A stretch of 64,000 nucleotides of DNA from Balneolaceae bacterium UBA7797. Its GTDB lineage: Bacteria > Bacteroidota > Rhodothermia > Balneolales > Balneolaceae. Location of the stretch: positions 62,001-126,000 of the forward strand of contig DLCN01000009.1 of NCBI GenBank assembly GCA_002480645.1, read 5' to 3'. Shown here piece after piece: positions 25,338 through 34,608 of this stretch. The stretch's first letter is position 1. Every line of letters starts with the position of its first letter. The notes under the pieces were generated by a model. It ran no database searches and was not told the origin of the DNA. It saw nothing but the letters and a program-made list of their open reading frames with translations. Made by a program: the position numbers and the translations under genes.

Positions 25338-25919
25338 TCAATCTGCTTTCAGGTATTGAATGAATTTTTGAACAGCCCTGCCGCGGTGACTGATCTCATT
25401 TTTGACCTCAGCAGTTAATTCGGCAAAGGTTTTATCAAAACCATCGGGCAAAAAAACCGGATCGTATCCAAAACCTTTATCACCGCGCTGCTCTGTTATG
25501 ATCTGACCTTTACAAATTCCGTGAAACAGATGTTCGCCGGTTGGCGTAACCAAAGCTACTACCGTGCGAAATTGTGCTTTTCTGTTTTCAACCTGTTCTA
25601 ATTCAGCTAATAATTTAAGCACATTATCCTGATAGGAAGCATTTTCACCGGCGTAACGGGCAGAATATACGCCGGGAGCACCGTCAAGTTCTTCTACTTC
25701 CAGACCTGTGTCGTCGGATAAAGCCGGAATCCCGGTAGCCTGAAACACATATCGTGCTTTTTTAAGCGCATTCCCATCCAGCGTGGGTTGATCTTCAACC
25801 ACTTCTTCCAATTCGGGAAAATCCGCCGTTGATAGAACCTGAATATCGAGATCACTGAGAATTTCACTCATCTCCTGGATCTTATGCTTATTTCTGCTAG
25901 CGAGAATCAGTTTATCCAT
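25338..25919 (-). CDS. rdgB: Non-canonical purine NTP pyrophosphatase (RdgB/HAM1)
   Basis: 193 residues. The N-terminal LASRNKHKIQEM binds the nucleotide phosphates, SDDTGLEVEELDGAPGVYSARY is the family core with the catalytic acidic residues, and GDKGFGYDPVFLPDG and EISHRGRAVQKF complete the base-specific site. It hydrolyses dITP and XTP and so keeps deaminated purines out of nucleic acids. Its start overlaps the end of the SemiSWEET-like gene by 8 bp. Confidence 0.96.
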   Translation of the reverse strand: MDKLILASRNKHKIQEMSEILSDLDIQVLSTADFPELEEVVEDQPTLDGNALKKARYVFQATGIPALSDDTGLEVEELDGAPGVYSARYAGENASYQDNVLKLLAELEQVENRKAQFRTVVALVTPTGEHLFHGICKGQIITEQRGDKGFGYDPVFLPDGFDKTFAELTAEVKNEISHRGRAVQKFIQYLKAD

Positions 25920-26175
25920 TGGATGTCCTTGGGAAGAATTTATAGTATAGATTTATGCCACTACCCACGGTAAGGAGTCCGTTCAGTACCAGAAATACCA
26001 GATCGTTACCCAGATAAGAGTAAATTGTGAGCAAAAAACTGGACATAACATACAGTAGAATAAACGCGATATTCATTTCAGTTTTACCTGCTTTTATGGT
26101 GTCGTAGGTTTGCGGAACCCATGCAAGTAGCAGAAATGCTAATCCAACCCAGCCAATAATTTCCGTCATATTCAT
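25912..26175 (-). CDS. SemiSWEET-type PQ-loop membrane protein
   Basis: About 87 residues from the ATG at 26175, which overlaps the kinase stop in an ATGA junction; a longer frame from 26211 would add 12 unrelated residues. Three helices are visible, the first holding the PQ motif in AFLLLAWVPQTYDTIKAGKT. The family forms dimers that transport sugars, though several small PQ-loop proteins have no known substrate. It lies between a sugar/nucleoside kinase and rdgB, all overlapping, so they are likely one transcript. Confidence 0.8.
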   Translation of the reverse strand: MNMTEIIGWVGLAFLLLAWVPQTYDTIKAGKTEMNIAFILLYVMSSFLLTIYSYLGNDLVFLVLNGLLTVGSGINLYYKFFPRTSNG

Positions 26176-27164
26176 TTCAGATGATTTAGAATTTCCTGTA
26201 CTTCGTGCCATTTCAATCGGGGACCGTACTGGCTAACCACTTTTGAAGATGCAAGACTTGCCAGCTTTCCGGAACCGGCATACCCGAACCCATGAGTTAA
26301 TCCATATAAAAAGGCTCCTGCATACATATCGCCGGCACCATTGGTATCTACTGCGTTTACTTTGTAAGGCTCAATATCTATGAAGGTGTCTCCATCAAAG
26401 ATCATAGCTCCGTTTTTTCCCTGCGTTATTACAAATCGGCGGGCGTCTTTCTTTAATGCTTCGCGAGCTTCCATCAGGTCGTTGGTCTGAGTGTAAGCCA
26501 ACGCTTCTTCTTCATTACAGAACAACAGATCAACCGAAGCACCGATCACTTCCGAAAAACGATCTCTGAATGCTCCTACAATGGATGGGTCGGAAAGTGT
26601 GATCGATGTATTCACGCCATTTTCTTCCGCGATCTTCTTGGTGAGTTTCATCGCTTCGAATGCAGAATCTGAAGTTACCAGATACCCCTCCAGATAGACA
26701 TATTCCGAATCTTTGATGTCGGCTTCGCTCACTTCCTGAGTGGAAAGATCGGTTGTGATGCCTAAAAAGGTATTCATGGTACGGTCAGCATCGTCAGTGA
26801 TCATTACAAGGCAACGCCCGGTAGTGCCATCTTCACGGGTTATGCCATCCAGATTAGTGGTAACCCCCGCGTCTTTCATGTCGGTTAAATAAAAATCTCC
26901 GAACTCATCGTTAGCTACTTTGCAGGAGTAAAAGGCTTTTCCCCCAAACTGACTCACTGCGATCACGGTATTAGCCGCCGATCCGCCAGACTTCTTTTTT
27001 GTTTCATGATGATCGATCGCACTAATTAGTTGGTGCTGTTTTTCATCATCTACCAGGGTCATTAGCCCTTTGGGCACTTCATTCTCTTCAATAAACTCAT
27101 CCGAAACCTTAAACTCCAGATCGACCAGGGCATTTCCTATGCCATAAACATCAAATTTCTTCAT
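26172..27164 (-). CDS. PfkB-family carbohydrate/nucleoside kinase
   Basis: 330 residues. The substrate lid and GGSAANTVIAVSQFGG near 60 mark the first PfkB signature, and DTNGAGDMYAGAFLYG near 280 the second, with catalytic Asp in the GAGD motif. The overall sequence, including the MNTFLGITTDLS insertion, is closest in style to the adenosine kinase/ribokinase-like proteins of Bacteroidota. Substrate is therefore probably a nucleoside or sugar, not certain. It is the first gene of a tightly overlapping unit with a SemiSWEET-like gene and rdgB. Confidence 0.88.
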   Translation of the reverse strand: MKKFDVYGIGNALVDLEFKVSDEFIEENEVPKGLMTLVDDEKQHQLISAIDHHETKKKSGGSAANTVIAVSQFGGKAFYSCKVANDEFGDFYLTDMKDAGVTTNLDGITREDGTTGRCLVMITDDADRTMNTFLGITTDLSTQEVSEADIKDSEYVYLEGYLVTSDSAFEAMKLTKKIAEENGVNTSITLSDPSIVGAFRDRFSEVIGASVDLLFCNEEEALAYTQTNDLMEAREALKKDARRFVITQGKNGAMIFDGDTFIDIEPYKVNAVDTNGAGDMYAGAFLYGLTHGFGYAGSGKLASLASSKVVSQYGPRLKWHEVQEILNHLK

Positions 27165-27298
27165 TCTAACAGGATATATTCTTTTCTAAAATTCCAGCCC
27201 GGAAAGGTACGCACACTCAGGCGTCAATAAAAACCATAAGCGTACATTTGAGAGGTATTATATTTTTGATTTCGTTTAAGCTTTTTGGGATTTATATC

Positions 27299-27306
27299 TA
27301 CCTTTG
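27299..27306 (+). promoter_or_regulatory. TAnnTTTG promoter box of the gtrA-like gene
   Basis: TACCTTTG followed by CTCCC is an exact -7 element, 31 bp before the ATG at 27337. It supports that ATG over the TTG at 27304, which would overlap the box. Confidence 0.5.
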
Positions 27307-27336
27307 CTCCCAGTAAAATACCATCTTAATAACCCC

Positions 27337-27738
27337 ATGCAGGACAGGCTCCTACAATTCGTACTACCTAAGATCAAATTTGCTGCCACCTCGGCAATCG
27401 CAACAGCGGTGGACTACAGTATTTATCTGTCGCTGTTCTATCTGGCCGCATTTCCGCCAACGCTCAGTAATGTGGTGTCTTATTCTATTGGAATGGTGAT
27501 CAACTTCATCCTTCAAAAAAGATTTATTTTTGATCTGAAAAGAAACTGGAAAACAGCTTTTGCTATTTCCGTTACGTTCTCCCTTATCGGGCTTACGCTG
27601 AGCACCTTCTTTATCTATTTGCTATCTCTGAATCCCTTTCTGTATACGCATCAATACCTCACAAAAGCGATGGTGACCGGCACCATGTTCTTATATAATT
27701 TCTATACCAAGAAATTTTCGTTCGAAAAATCGGTGTAA
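27337..27738 (+). CDS. GtrA-like membrane protein
   Basis: 133 residues with four membrane helices. The pattern FAATSAIATAVDYSIYLSLF, then SNVVSYSIGMVINFILQKRFIF with its Asn-Phe-Lys-Arg-Phe-Phe signature-like loop, is the GtrA/DPMS-like family. These proteins help move polyprenyl-phosphate-linked sugars across the membrane. It is convergent with, and two bases from, a glycosyltransferase 39-like gene, a combination that fits lipid-linked sugar handling. The ATG start is chosen from the promoter box and typical family length. Confidence 0.85.
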   Translation: MQDRLLQFVLPKIKFAATSAIATAVDYSIYLSLFYLAAFPPTLSNVVSYSIGMVINFILQKRFIFDLKRNWKTAFAISVTFSLIGLTLSTFFIYLLSLNPFLYTHQYLTKAMVTGTMFLYNFYTKKFSFEKSV

Positions 27739-27740
27739 GC

Positions 27741-29267
27741 TTATTTTACCTGATCCTGTTGTTCAACTTTCCAGACACTAACCGGACCTTTTATCTCTTC
27801 GATCCAGGTTCTGAGTTCGCCCGGTTTTGTTTGTTCCGTATTCTGATGAGGCTCTGATCTGTACATCAGGGAGAATTCAAATCCATTCCAGGTGATTGGT
27901 TCATCGTTCTTCATTTTCGGCCAGATCCAAAGTGTTTTTGAATACGAGGCTTCAAAAGCAACGATGTAATGGATGTTCTGCGCCTGCAGGTTATGAGCAA
28001 CTCCCATCTCGTAGTCAGAATTGGAAGGGGCGAGCTGATCGGATGAAAAAGCCCGGGCAGGATCTATATCGGCATAGTAGATGATGGAGGGTTCATCGAT
28101 CCAAAGATTCCCATCAGGTTGAAGTTCCTCCAGATATTCACCAACCTGTATGAATTTCGTCCACGTATAACTCACATACCGGAAGGCAAACATTTGGATC
28201 ACAAAAACCAATACAATGAATAGTGAAAGTGCGCGGTTAATCCATCGGGTATTGAACTCCTCAACATTCCAGATCAGTGAAAACCCAACCACAGCAAGCG
28301 GGAGCGAAATAATGTAATAGCGGGGATCAGCCTGCGAGAAATACTGAAACTGTGAGATCAGCATGAATACCCAATGAGCCCCGGCTAAAAGTATGGGAGT
28401 GTAAAGTTTCCAATGTTTTCTCTGTTTTTTGATGCTGCCGGGGATCAAAAAGAATAACAACAACGGAAAGGACTGAATCATGGAAAAAATGGGAAAATAC
28501 CAGCTTCGTTGCTGCCCGTAAGTTTGCATCTGGAATAAGGCGTCCCAGCTTAACCCGGCACTTTTCGCGGTAAGCCAGAATAACGGATCTCCTGTTTTAT
28601 GAAACGACCACCACGACCAGATTCCCAGCCCGATCAAGGCACCGGTTAGTAATGATCCTGAGAGTTTCCAGTCTCTGCGGATCAATGAAAACACGCCAAA
28701 CATCATCAAAATAAATGTGAGCTCATATCGGGTTAGCACACTGATGGCAGTTAACAGAACCACCAACGCCCAGTTACTTTTGTATGCCTGCATCACAAGA
28801 ATAAGGACCAATAATCCCCCGAATATGTTGGGTAGATTCATGGCAGAATATGCAATGTGCCAGGGCAGAGCAGCCATGATAAGTCCGGCTATCAGTCCCA
28901 TGGTTTTTCCTCTGAAAGTCTGAACAAAAAAGGCGGTGTAACTTGCTGTAACTGAGCCAACCAGAATGTTAAAGACATGCCCCAACATGAGTCCGTTCGA
29001 TTTAAAAACAGCCATCAAACCAGCTACGATATACCGGTAAAACGGTAGCCAAACCAACTCACGCCCTTTGTAATCGCTATATACCCAATCATGTTCTAAG
29101 ATGGACCAGCTTATGTACCAGTTGTGATAGGAATCACCCCAGAAATCGGGAATCCTTAATCCTGCATATAACAGGCGGAACAATAATGCCACCAAAAACG
29201 GAAGCCACAGGTAGCGGTATAGAGTCAGTGTGGTTTTTATTTGATGTACTGTTTGAGTGCCCGCCAT
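27741..29267 (-). CDS. Multi-pass glycosyltransferase (GT39/ArnT-like mannosyltransferase)
   Basis: 508 residues, about 12 membrane helices and a C-terminal soluble part. The first loop after the first helix holds acidic residues and aromatic tryptophans (IPDFWGDSYHNWYISWSIL), as in PMT/ArnT GT-C enzymes, where an Asp of this loop is catalytic. It should transfer a sugar from a polyprenyl-phosphate donor to a lipid or protein on the periplasmic side. The neighbouring convergent GtrA-like protein may supply the donor. The target is unknown. Confidence 0.8.
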   Translation of the reverse strand: MAGTQTVHQIKTTLTLYRYLWLPFLVALLFRLLYAGLRIPDFWGDSYHNWYISWSILEHDWVYSDYKGRELVWLPFYRYIVAGLMAVFKSNGLMLGHVFNILVGSVTASYTAFFVQTFRGKTMGLIAGLIMAALPWHIAYSAMNLPNIFGGLLVLILVMQAYKSNWALVVLLTAISVLTRYELTFILMMFGVFSLIRRDWKLSGSLLTGALIGLGIWSWWSFHKTGDPLFWLTAKSAGLSWDALFQMQTYGQQRSWYFPIFSMIQSFPLLLFFLIPGSIKKQRKHWKLYTPILLAGAHWVFMLISQFQYFSQADPRYYIISLPLAVVGFSLIWNVEEFNTRWINRALSLFIVLVFVIQMFAFRYVSYTWTKFIQVGEYLEELQPDGNLWIDEPSIIYYADIDPARAFSSDQLAPSNSDYEMGVAHNLQAQNIHYIVAFEASYSKTLWIWPKMKNDEPITWNGFEFSLMYRSEPHQNTEQTKPGELRTWIEEIKGPVSVWKVEQQDQVK

Positions 29268-29452
29268 GTAGAATGTAGGTCTTGCTTTAGAACTTGGGTT
29301 TTATGCAGAGTAAAATACTATAGTTCACAGATACCTTTACATAAAGTCTTGAATTTTTTTTGAGCTACTAACCTACTCTGTATCAGGAATGTTTGTATGG
29401 GAAAGCAGGGTTAACTAAGTTCAATGCCTTCAGATTTTTAATTAAGATCAGC

Positions 29453-30103
29453 GTGTTACTTTTTAAAGATTTTCTTTCACAACGGCTTCAAAGATCATTA
29501 CCGGGGAAAGAGGCTCAGAATTTGATGAGTCCTTATCCTAACGGAACGGATCCATCTCAATTAACTCAGGAAATTCCTGAGCCGGAAGAATACAGAAATA
29601 GCAGTGTACTGGTACCTATTATCTGTGAGGGGAACGACCCGGAGATCATCCTTACGTTGCGTACCATGGGAATAAAACACGGCGGACAATTGAGTTTTCC
29701 GGGAGGGGGAAGAGAAGGGGACGAAACGTTTGAGGAAACGGCCCTGAGAGAAAGTCGGGAAGAGATCGGATTGATCATTGAACAAGTCGAAATTCTAGGG
29801 TTGATGAGTCCTTTGTATGTGAATCACTCCAGAAATATGGTAACCCCGGTGGTTGGGATCATACAAGAAAGGCAGGAATTCACTCCCAATCCCAACGAAG
29901 TAGAAGAAGTTTTTACCGTATCATTTTCTGAATTACTGGCAACAGAGAATAAAAACCTGGAAGAATGGGAACTCAGAAACCGAAAATTTCAGGTCCCGTT
30001 TTGGGATATTCATCATGTGCCGCTTTGGGGAGCCACCGCCATGATGGTAAGCGAACTGATGGAATTGTATAAAGAATTTCTGAGGATCAAAGAAAGTAAT
30101 TAG
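29453..30103 (+). CDS. NUDIX hydrolase (CoA pyrophosphatase-like)
   Basis: About 216 residues from GTG 29453. A TTG at 29393 would add 20 residues and an ATG at 29525 would lose the DFLSQRLQRSLPGKEAQNLM segment that is typical of NudL-type enzymes. The NUDIX box is GGGREGDETFEETALRESREEIGL, spread over about residues 85-110, preceded by HGGQLSFPGG. The CoA-specific hallmark LLTxRs-like region is present as ILTLRTMGIKHGGQ. It probably cleaves CoA or related nucleotide diphosphates. Start choice is the main uncertainty. Confidence 0.82.
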   Translation: MLLFKDFLSQRLQRSLPGKEAQNLMSPYPNGTDPSQLTQEIPEPEEYRNSSVLVPIICEGNDPEIILTLRTMGIKHGGQLSFPGGGREGDETFEETALRESREEIGLIIEQVEILGLMSPLYVNHSRNMVTPVVGIIQERQEFTPNPNEVEEVFTVSFSELLATENKNLEEWELRNRKFQVPFWDIHHVPLWGATAMMVSELMELYKEFLRIKESN

Positions 30104-30108
30104 GCTTA

Positions 30109-31212
30109 TTATAGGTGCGATACGGCGTTTTTACCCAACTGCATTCCAAGTGCCACTCCCATGCCACTCAACCCGGATACCAATAACGTTTTGTCAGAGA
30201 TTGGTTCTATAAATGCAGATTTTGTTGGAGTGAAGCCCATAATTCCACTCCATTGTTCACCGATCTCCCAGCCAGTCGGTAAGCCGATCACCCGGTTTGC
30301 AAAGTCGATAAGATAACTTCGGATCTGCTCATTCACTCCAAAATCCGGTGTGTTTTCACCTTCCGCATCCACGTGGCGGGCGCCACCAAGTAACAGACGG
30401 TCATTCCCGATATTGCGGAAATAGACGTAGCCTTTATGAAAGTGAAAGGTACCTTTCCAGGTAAGATTTTTAATAGGTTTTGTCACGAAAACGAATCCGC
30501 GTCCGGGTTGTATCTCAATGCCCGGCAGTAATGACCTGGTGAAGGCATTGGTTGCTAAGACGAGATTTTCTGCCTTTAATTTCATTCCAGTAGCCGTGCC
30601 TACCGAACTGTGTTCTTCATTCAATTCTGTAACAGCTGTATTCCAGCGGTATTCTATTCCCAGTTCCATATTTAAGCGGATCAATCTGTGGATCATTTTT
30701 CCGGGATGGAGCATTCCTTCCTGAGTTTGTTTTATAGCCGGATGACCATTATATACCGTTTCGGAGTACATTACAGGTTCTCCGATCAGATCTTTCATCC
30801 ATCCGTTAAAGCGATCGATACTCTTTGCAGCTTGTTCAAATTCCTTTTTATCTGTGAAGATCTCATGAGCTCCTGAGTGGATGTAATCCATATTTTCATC
30901 ACCGATCACCGACCTGAGCAACTGCAATCCCTGAAAGCGTTCTTTGATACGGGTTTTAACTTTTTCCTCACTTTCTATTTCCAGATCTGCGAGATGTTCG
31001 CCAATGGTTCCGATACAGGCAAAACCCGCATTACGGGTACTTGCTCCGATCGGGAAACTACCCCTTTCAATGATCAGTACCCGGGAATCGGGGTGATCTT
31101 TTTTAAAGAAATGGGCTACTGATTGACCGGTTAACCCGGCACCGACTACGATCAGATCATATTCCTGCTCATAAAGTGCTCTTTCCCAATACGACCGTTC
31201 AGCGTTGATCAT
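30109..31212 (-). CDS. FAD-dependent oxidoreductase (DAO/DadA-like)
   Basis: 367 residues. The dinucleotide-binding motif VVGAGLTGQSVAHFF is near 22, followed by an acidic ribose-binding segment (LIIERGSFPIGASTRNAGFA). The middle (GFVFVTKPIKNLTWKG) and C-terminal SGLSGMGVALGMQLGK are typical of the D-amino-acid oxidase/glycine oxidase fold. It likely oxidises an amine or amino acid. It follows the M20 amidohydrolase by six bases on the same strand, which suggests a shared catabolic role for an acylated or amino substrate. The exact substrate is not evident. Confidence 0.85.
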   Translation of the reverse strand: MINAERSYWERALYEQEYDLIVVGAGLTGQSVAHFFKKDHPDSRVLIIERGSFPIGASTRNAGFACIGTIGEHLADLEIESEEKVKTRIKERFQGLQLLRSVIGDENMDYIHSGAHEIFTDKKEFEQAAKSIDRFNGWMKDLIGEPVMYSETVYNGHPAIKQTQEGMLHPGKMIHRLIRLNMELGIEYRWNTAVTELNEEHSSVGTATGMKLKAENLVLATNAFTRSLLPGIEIQPGRGFVFVTKPIKNLTWKGTFHFHKGYVYFRNIGNDRLLLGGARHVDAEGENTPDFGVNEQIRSYLIDFANRVIGLPTGWEIGEQWSGIMGFTPTKSAFIEPISDKTLLVSGLSGMGVALGMQLGKNAVSHL

Positions 31213-31218
31213 GCTAAG

Positions 31219-32412
31219 TTATTGACTGTCGTTTACTACCAGAGATGCCACCAGCGGAGCTGCTACATCAAAAAAGCGATCATCTACATTGTATTTAGGA
31301 TGATGCCACACATACTGTGAATCTGATGCTTTACTTCCGCTACCTACGAAGAAAAATGCTCCCGGAAAATGTTCCTGATAAAAGGCGAAATCTTCTCCGG
31401 CCATGACGGGTGCTGTCATTTCAATGACCGAATCAGAACCAAATAAAGATATCATGTTATTAAATACAGCATCTGTTTCCTTCACTGAGTTGAGGACTGC
31501 CGGGTAACCATAATTGTAATCGAGTTTATAGGTGCCGCCGGCAGCTTCCGTGATCCCTTTCAGAATTGCATGCAGACGCCGTTCAATCAGTTCGGCATTT
31601 TTCTTAGTAAAGGTTCTCACGGTTCCCCATAATTTTACACTTTCCGGAATGATATTATGCGCCGTACCACCTTCGATCCGGCCAATAGTTATTACTGCTG
31701 AATCGGTCGGGTCAATGCTTCGGCTAATGATACTCTGAGCGGTTGAAACAAATTGAGCCGCTAATACGATGGGGTCTACCGCTTCATGCGGGCGGGCTGC
31801 ATGACCACCAACGCCAAAAATTTCAATTTCGATCTCGTCAGGGGCAGCCATCATCGATCCTTTTTTTGAGGCGATGGTACCGGGATCATGCGAAGGCGAG
31901 GTATGTAACCCATAAATAGATTGAACCCCTTGTTTGTTCAAAAAACCGGATTCGCACATTAATCTTCCGCCACCCGGAAGCTTTTCTTCACCGGGTTGGA
32001 ACAACAGTAGTACTTTACCTTCAACATGCTCTTTTAACTCCGTAAGTATATGAGCTACGCCCAAAAGATTGGCAGTATGGGCGTCATGACCGCAACAATG
32101 AGCTGCACCGGCATTTTTCGATAGAAATTCCTGCTTAGCTTCGCCTTCTTCGGTCATGGCTAACGCGTCAATATCAGCACGCAGAGCTACCACTTTGTCG
32201 GAAGTGATTCCACCTTCAAAGATCCCTACACATCCAGTTTCAAGAGGGGATTCGTATGGAATACCCAATTTATCCAGTTCTGATTTAATGAATTTCGTGG
32301 TTTCAAATTCTTTGTAACTCACTTCCGGGTGCTGATGCAGATACCGTCTGGTCTGAATCATATAGTCTCTGTATTTCCCCGCCAGTTCTTTTACCTTTTG
32401 CTGTATACTCAT
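31219..32412 (-). CDS. M20-family amidohydrolase (hippurate hydrolase/aminoacylase-like)
   Basis: 397 residues. HPEVSYKEFETTKFI opens the catalytic domain, CCGHDAHTANLLGVA holds the metal-binding Cys and His, FQPGEEKLPGGGRLM carries the catalytic Glu, and GGHAARPHEAVDPI comes from the dimerisation lid. The C-terminal VMAGEDFAFYQEHFPGAFFFVGSG is also standard. It removes an acyl group from N-acylated amino acids or similar compounds. It is the first gene of a two-gene unit with an FAD oxidoreductase and is divergent from the DUF4097-like gene. Confidence 0.9.
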   Translation of the reverse strand: MSIQQKVKELAGKYRDYMIQTRRYLHQHPEVSYKEFETTKFIKSELDKLGIPYESPLETGCVGIFEGGITSDKVVALRADIDALAMTEEGEAKQEFLSKNAGAAHCCGHDAHTANLLGVAHILTELKEHVEGKVLLLFQPGEEKLPGGGRLMCESGFLNKQGVQSIYGLHTSPSHDPGTIASKKGSMMAAPDEIEIEIFGVGGHAARPHEAVDPIVLAAQFVSTAQSIISRSIDPTDSAVITIGRIEGGTAHNIIPESVKLWGTVRTFTKKNAELIERRLHAILKGITEAAGGTYKLDYNYGYPAVLNSVKETDAVFNNMISLFGSDSVIEMTAPVMAGEDFAFYQEHFPGAFFFVGSGSKASDSQYVWHHPKYNVDDRFFDVAAPLVASLVVNDSQ

Positions 32413-32520
32413 AGTCCGCTTTAATTATGTTCTGCAAAGTAAGGTTTAATTCTCTTTTGTGTAACATCGACATATAAACCACGTAACGGTTCGGAGTTTC
32501 AACTTTATAGCTATAGAATT

Positions 32521-33783
32521 ATGAAAAGATTTTCGTGGGAAATCATTCTTGCCGGTTTTGTTTTTATTGCGATATCCGCATATCTGATCAATCTTGCAGA
32601 TGAACGTAACCGGCATTCCAGAGCTGAAGCTCCCGCTCCGCCGGCTCCTCCAACACCCGAAGAAGTACGGGTAATTGATATGCAGCAATTGAGCGAACTG
32701 GAAAAATTAAAAGAACTACGCGAGCTCGATAAACTGAACGATGCAGAAAAACTGGAAAGCCTTAGGAGTCTTGCCCGGTTTATGCCGGAAGATGTGAGAG
32801 ATGAAGTGCTCACAGAAATTGATCAGGTGATCAGAGAGCTTTCGGAGGAAGATTTCAGCATACAGATCGATACAAACGATAACCTGGTAATTGTGAACCG
32901 GGATTTCAAAGTGGTGGATGGAGAATGGAGTAAAACATCACCCGGTGTTTATACTTTTCAGAAAGAATTCGATGCTTCTGCCTTGAACGATCTTGTGCTT
33001 GATTTACCATTTGGTTCTATAACTGTTATTGGCGTCGATTCCGATAAGGCTACATTTACTTTACAAGCCTCAGGTCAGGTTGATTCAGAGAGCGATCTGA
33101 GAGAACAACTTTCAATACAAAGTGATATAAGTTCGGATGAAGCAGCCTTCGAGATCGTATCTAAGCGAAGCTGGAGTATCCGACAAAACATTCATTTGCA
33201 GGCAACCATATCAGTTCCTGAAAAATTAAAGGTGGTCGCCCATACTAAAGGGGGGCACATCAAGAGCACAAATATTGAGGGAGATCAGGTATATGAGACG
33301 GCCGGAGGTCACATCACTCTCGATCGGTTAACCGGTGAAGTTGCTGCGAAGACGCTAGGTGGCCATATTTCAGTTACAGATTCCGAAGGAGAGTTTTCCA
33401 TTGAAACCAAAGGAGGACATTTAAAAGCAACGAATATTCGGGGTAAGACTGTGCTTTTAACCTATGGAGGTAATATCGATGTGCAGGCAGTTGATGGCGA
33501 GATCGTAGCTGAAACCAAGGGCGGAAATGTCACAATCAACCAAACAGATCAACTGCACGAAATATCCGCAGAAACTTTCGCCGGCAATGTAACCATAATC
33601 ATGCCATCAAATAGCAGAGCAGAGGTAGCTCTTGAAGCTAATAGTGGGGTTGAACTTAATGGATTCTCAGTGAATGGATCTGTTTCTAAAAATAAAGTTT
33701 CAGGAACCTTAACTTCCGGTGGCGGGCCCAGGGTGGCTGCGTCTACGAAATATGGTAAGGTAATTCTGAAAAGCAATGGCTGA
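32521..33783 (+). CDS. Membrane-anchored DUF4097-like beta-helix protein
   Basis: 420 residues. An N-terminal membrane helix (IILAGFVFIAISAYLINLAD) is followed by a Pro/Ala stretch and a charged helical region (LEKLKELRELDKLNDAEKLESL). From about residue 170 the protein repeats strands of the form TKGGHI, TAGGHI, TLGGHI, TKGGHL, YGGNI and TKGGNV at 14-19-residue spacing, the ladder typical of DUF4097/GIN-like adhesin folds. Function is unknown; such proteins often sit in the membrane or face the periplasm. It overlaps mnmD by eight bases. Confidence 0.75.
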   Translation: MKRFSWEIILAGFVFIAISAYLINLADERNRHSRAEAPAPPAPPTPEEVRVIDMQQLSELEKLKELRELDKLNDAEKLESLRSLARFMPEDVRDEVLTEIDQVIRELSEEDFSIQIDTNDNLVIVNRDFKVVDGEWSKTSPGVYTFQKEFDASALNDLVLDLPFGSITVIGVDSDKATFTLQASGQVDSESDLREQLSIQSDISSDEAAFEIVSKRSWSIRQNIHLQATISVPEKLKVVAHTKGGHIKSTNIEGDQVYETAGGHITLDRLTGEVAAKTLGGHISVTDSEGEFSIETKGGHLKATNIRGKTVLLTYGGNIDVQAVDGEIVAETKGGNVTINQTDQLHEISAETFAGNVTIIMPSNSRAEVALEANSGVELNGFSVNGSVSKNKVSGTLTSGGGPRVAASTKYGKVILKSNG

Positions 33784-34558
33784 AACTCCCGGACACCATC
33801 TGTGTAAAGATGGCTCCTCCACGATCTATTCTTCCACATTCCATCAGTTCTATCACAATCCGAACGGAGCGGTAGCTGAAAGTATACACGTATTTTTTGA
33901 GCAGCCCGGACTACTTGCAACACTGAAGTCATCTCCGGAGGCTATTTCAGTTTTTGAAATGGGATTCGGTACCGGGTTAAACTTTGTACTACTTGCAGAT
34001 CTGTACCTCCGGTTTAATGCAGCCTTTCCATTGTCCTTTTTTAGTGTAGAAGCTTTTCCGATCACACCCGATGAAGCCGGTGAACTTAATTATGGTGATT
34101 TTCTGGACCATCCTCATCTTATGGATGGGATCCCTGAGATTTTCCAATCATTAAAACCGGGTTTGAATCAATTTAATCCTATCCCTGGAAAGCAGATCTC
34201 ACTTACGATATATAACGGATTGTTTGAGAACATAGAACGGGGCGAATTTCCGGAAGAAGTAGATTTCTTCTTTCACGATCCTTTTTCCCCTGAAGTGAAT
34301 GAGTCGCTCTGGCAACCGGATACGTTTGCGAAATTGCGGTTAATGGCGAATGACCGGTCTGTACTGGCAACATACAGTGCAGCGAGTAAGGCCCGCGCCT
34401 CAATGGCAAAAGCAGGCTGGAAAGTGGCTCGTGCTTCCGGAGCTTTAGGGAAGCGGGAAATGACCCTGGCTTCACCAAATTCAACGACTCTTTCCGGATT
34501 TAAAAGAGTAAACGAAGATCGGTTGATAGAAAGGTGGGATTCCGGGGACTTTAAATAA
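33776..34558 (+). CDS. mnmD: tRNA wobble-uridine methyltransferase MnmD
   Basis: 260 residues of the stand-alone MnmD type: the methyltransferase half of MnmC without its FAD oxidase domain. FEMGFGTGLNFVLL is the SAM-binding motif I, FFFHDPFSPEVNESLWQPD the conserved acidic/DPFSP motif, and TYSAASKARASMAKAGW and ASGALGKREMTLA complete the family pattern. It methylates the nm5s2U34 intermediate of certain tRNAs to mnm5s2U. It starts eight bases before the end of the DUF4097-like gene, so the two are translationally coupled although unrelated in function. Confidence 0.92.
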   Translation: MAETPGHHLCKDGSSTIYSSTFHQFYHNPNGAVAESIHVFFEQPGLLATLKSSPEAISVFEMGFGTGLNFVLLADLYLRFNAAFPLSFFSVEAFPITPDEAGELNYGDFLDHPHLMDGIPEIFQSLKPGLNQFNPIPGKQISLTIYNGLFENIERGEFPEEVDFFFHDPFSPEVNESLWQPDTFAKLRLMANDRSVLATYSAASKARASMAKAGWKVARASGALGKREMTLASPNSTTLSGFKRVNEDRLIERWDSGDFK

Positions 34559-34608
34559 CCGGCAGCCGGATCCTGGCCAGCCACCGGTTTAAAAATATTG
34601 AGAACCGA

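Noticed and set aside
34558..34608. GC-rich inverted segment after mnmD as a terminator
   Set aside because: The arms (ACCGG/CCGGT) are short, the loop is long and there is no firm T-run.
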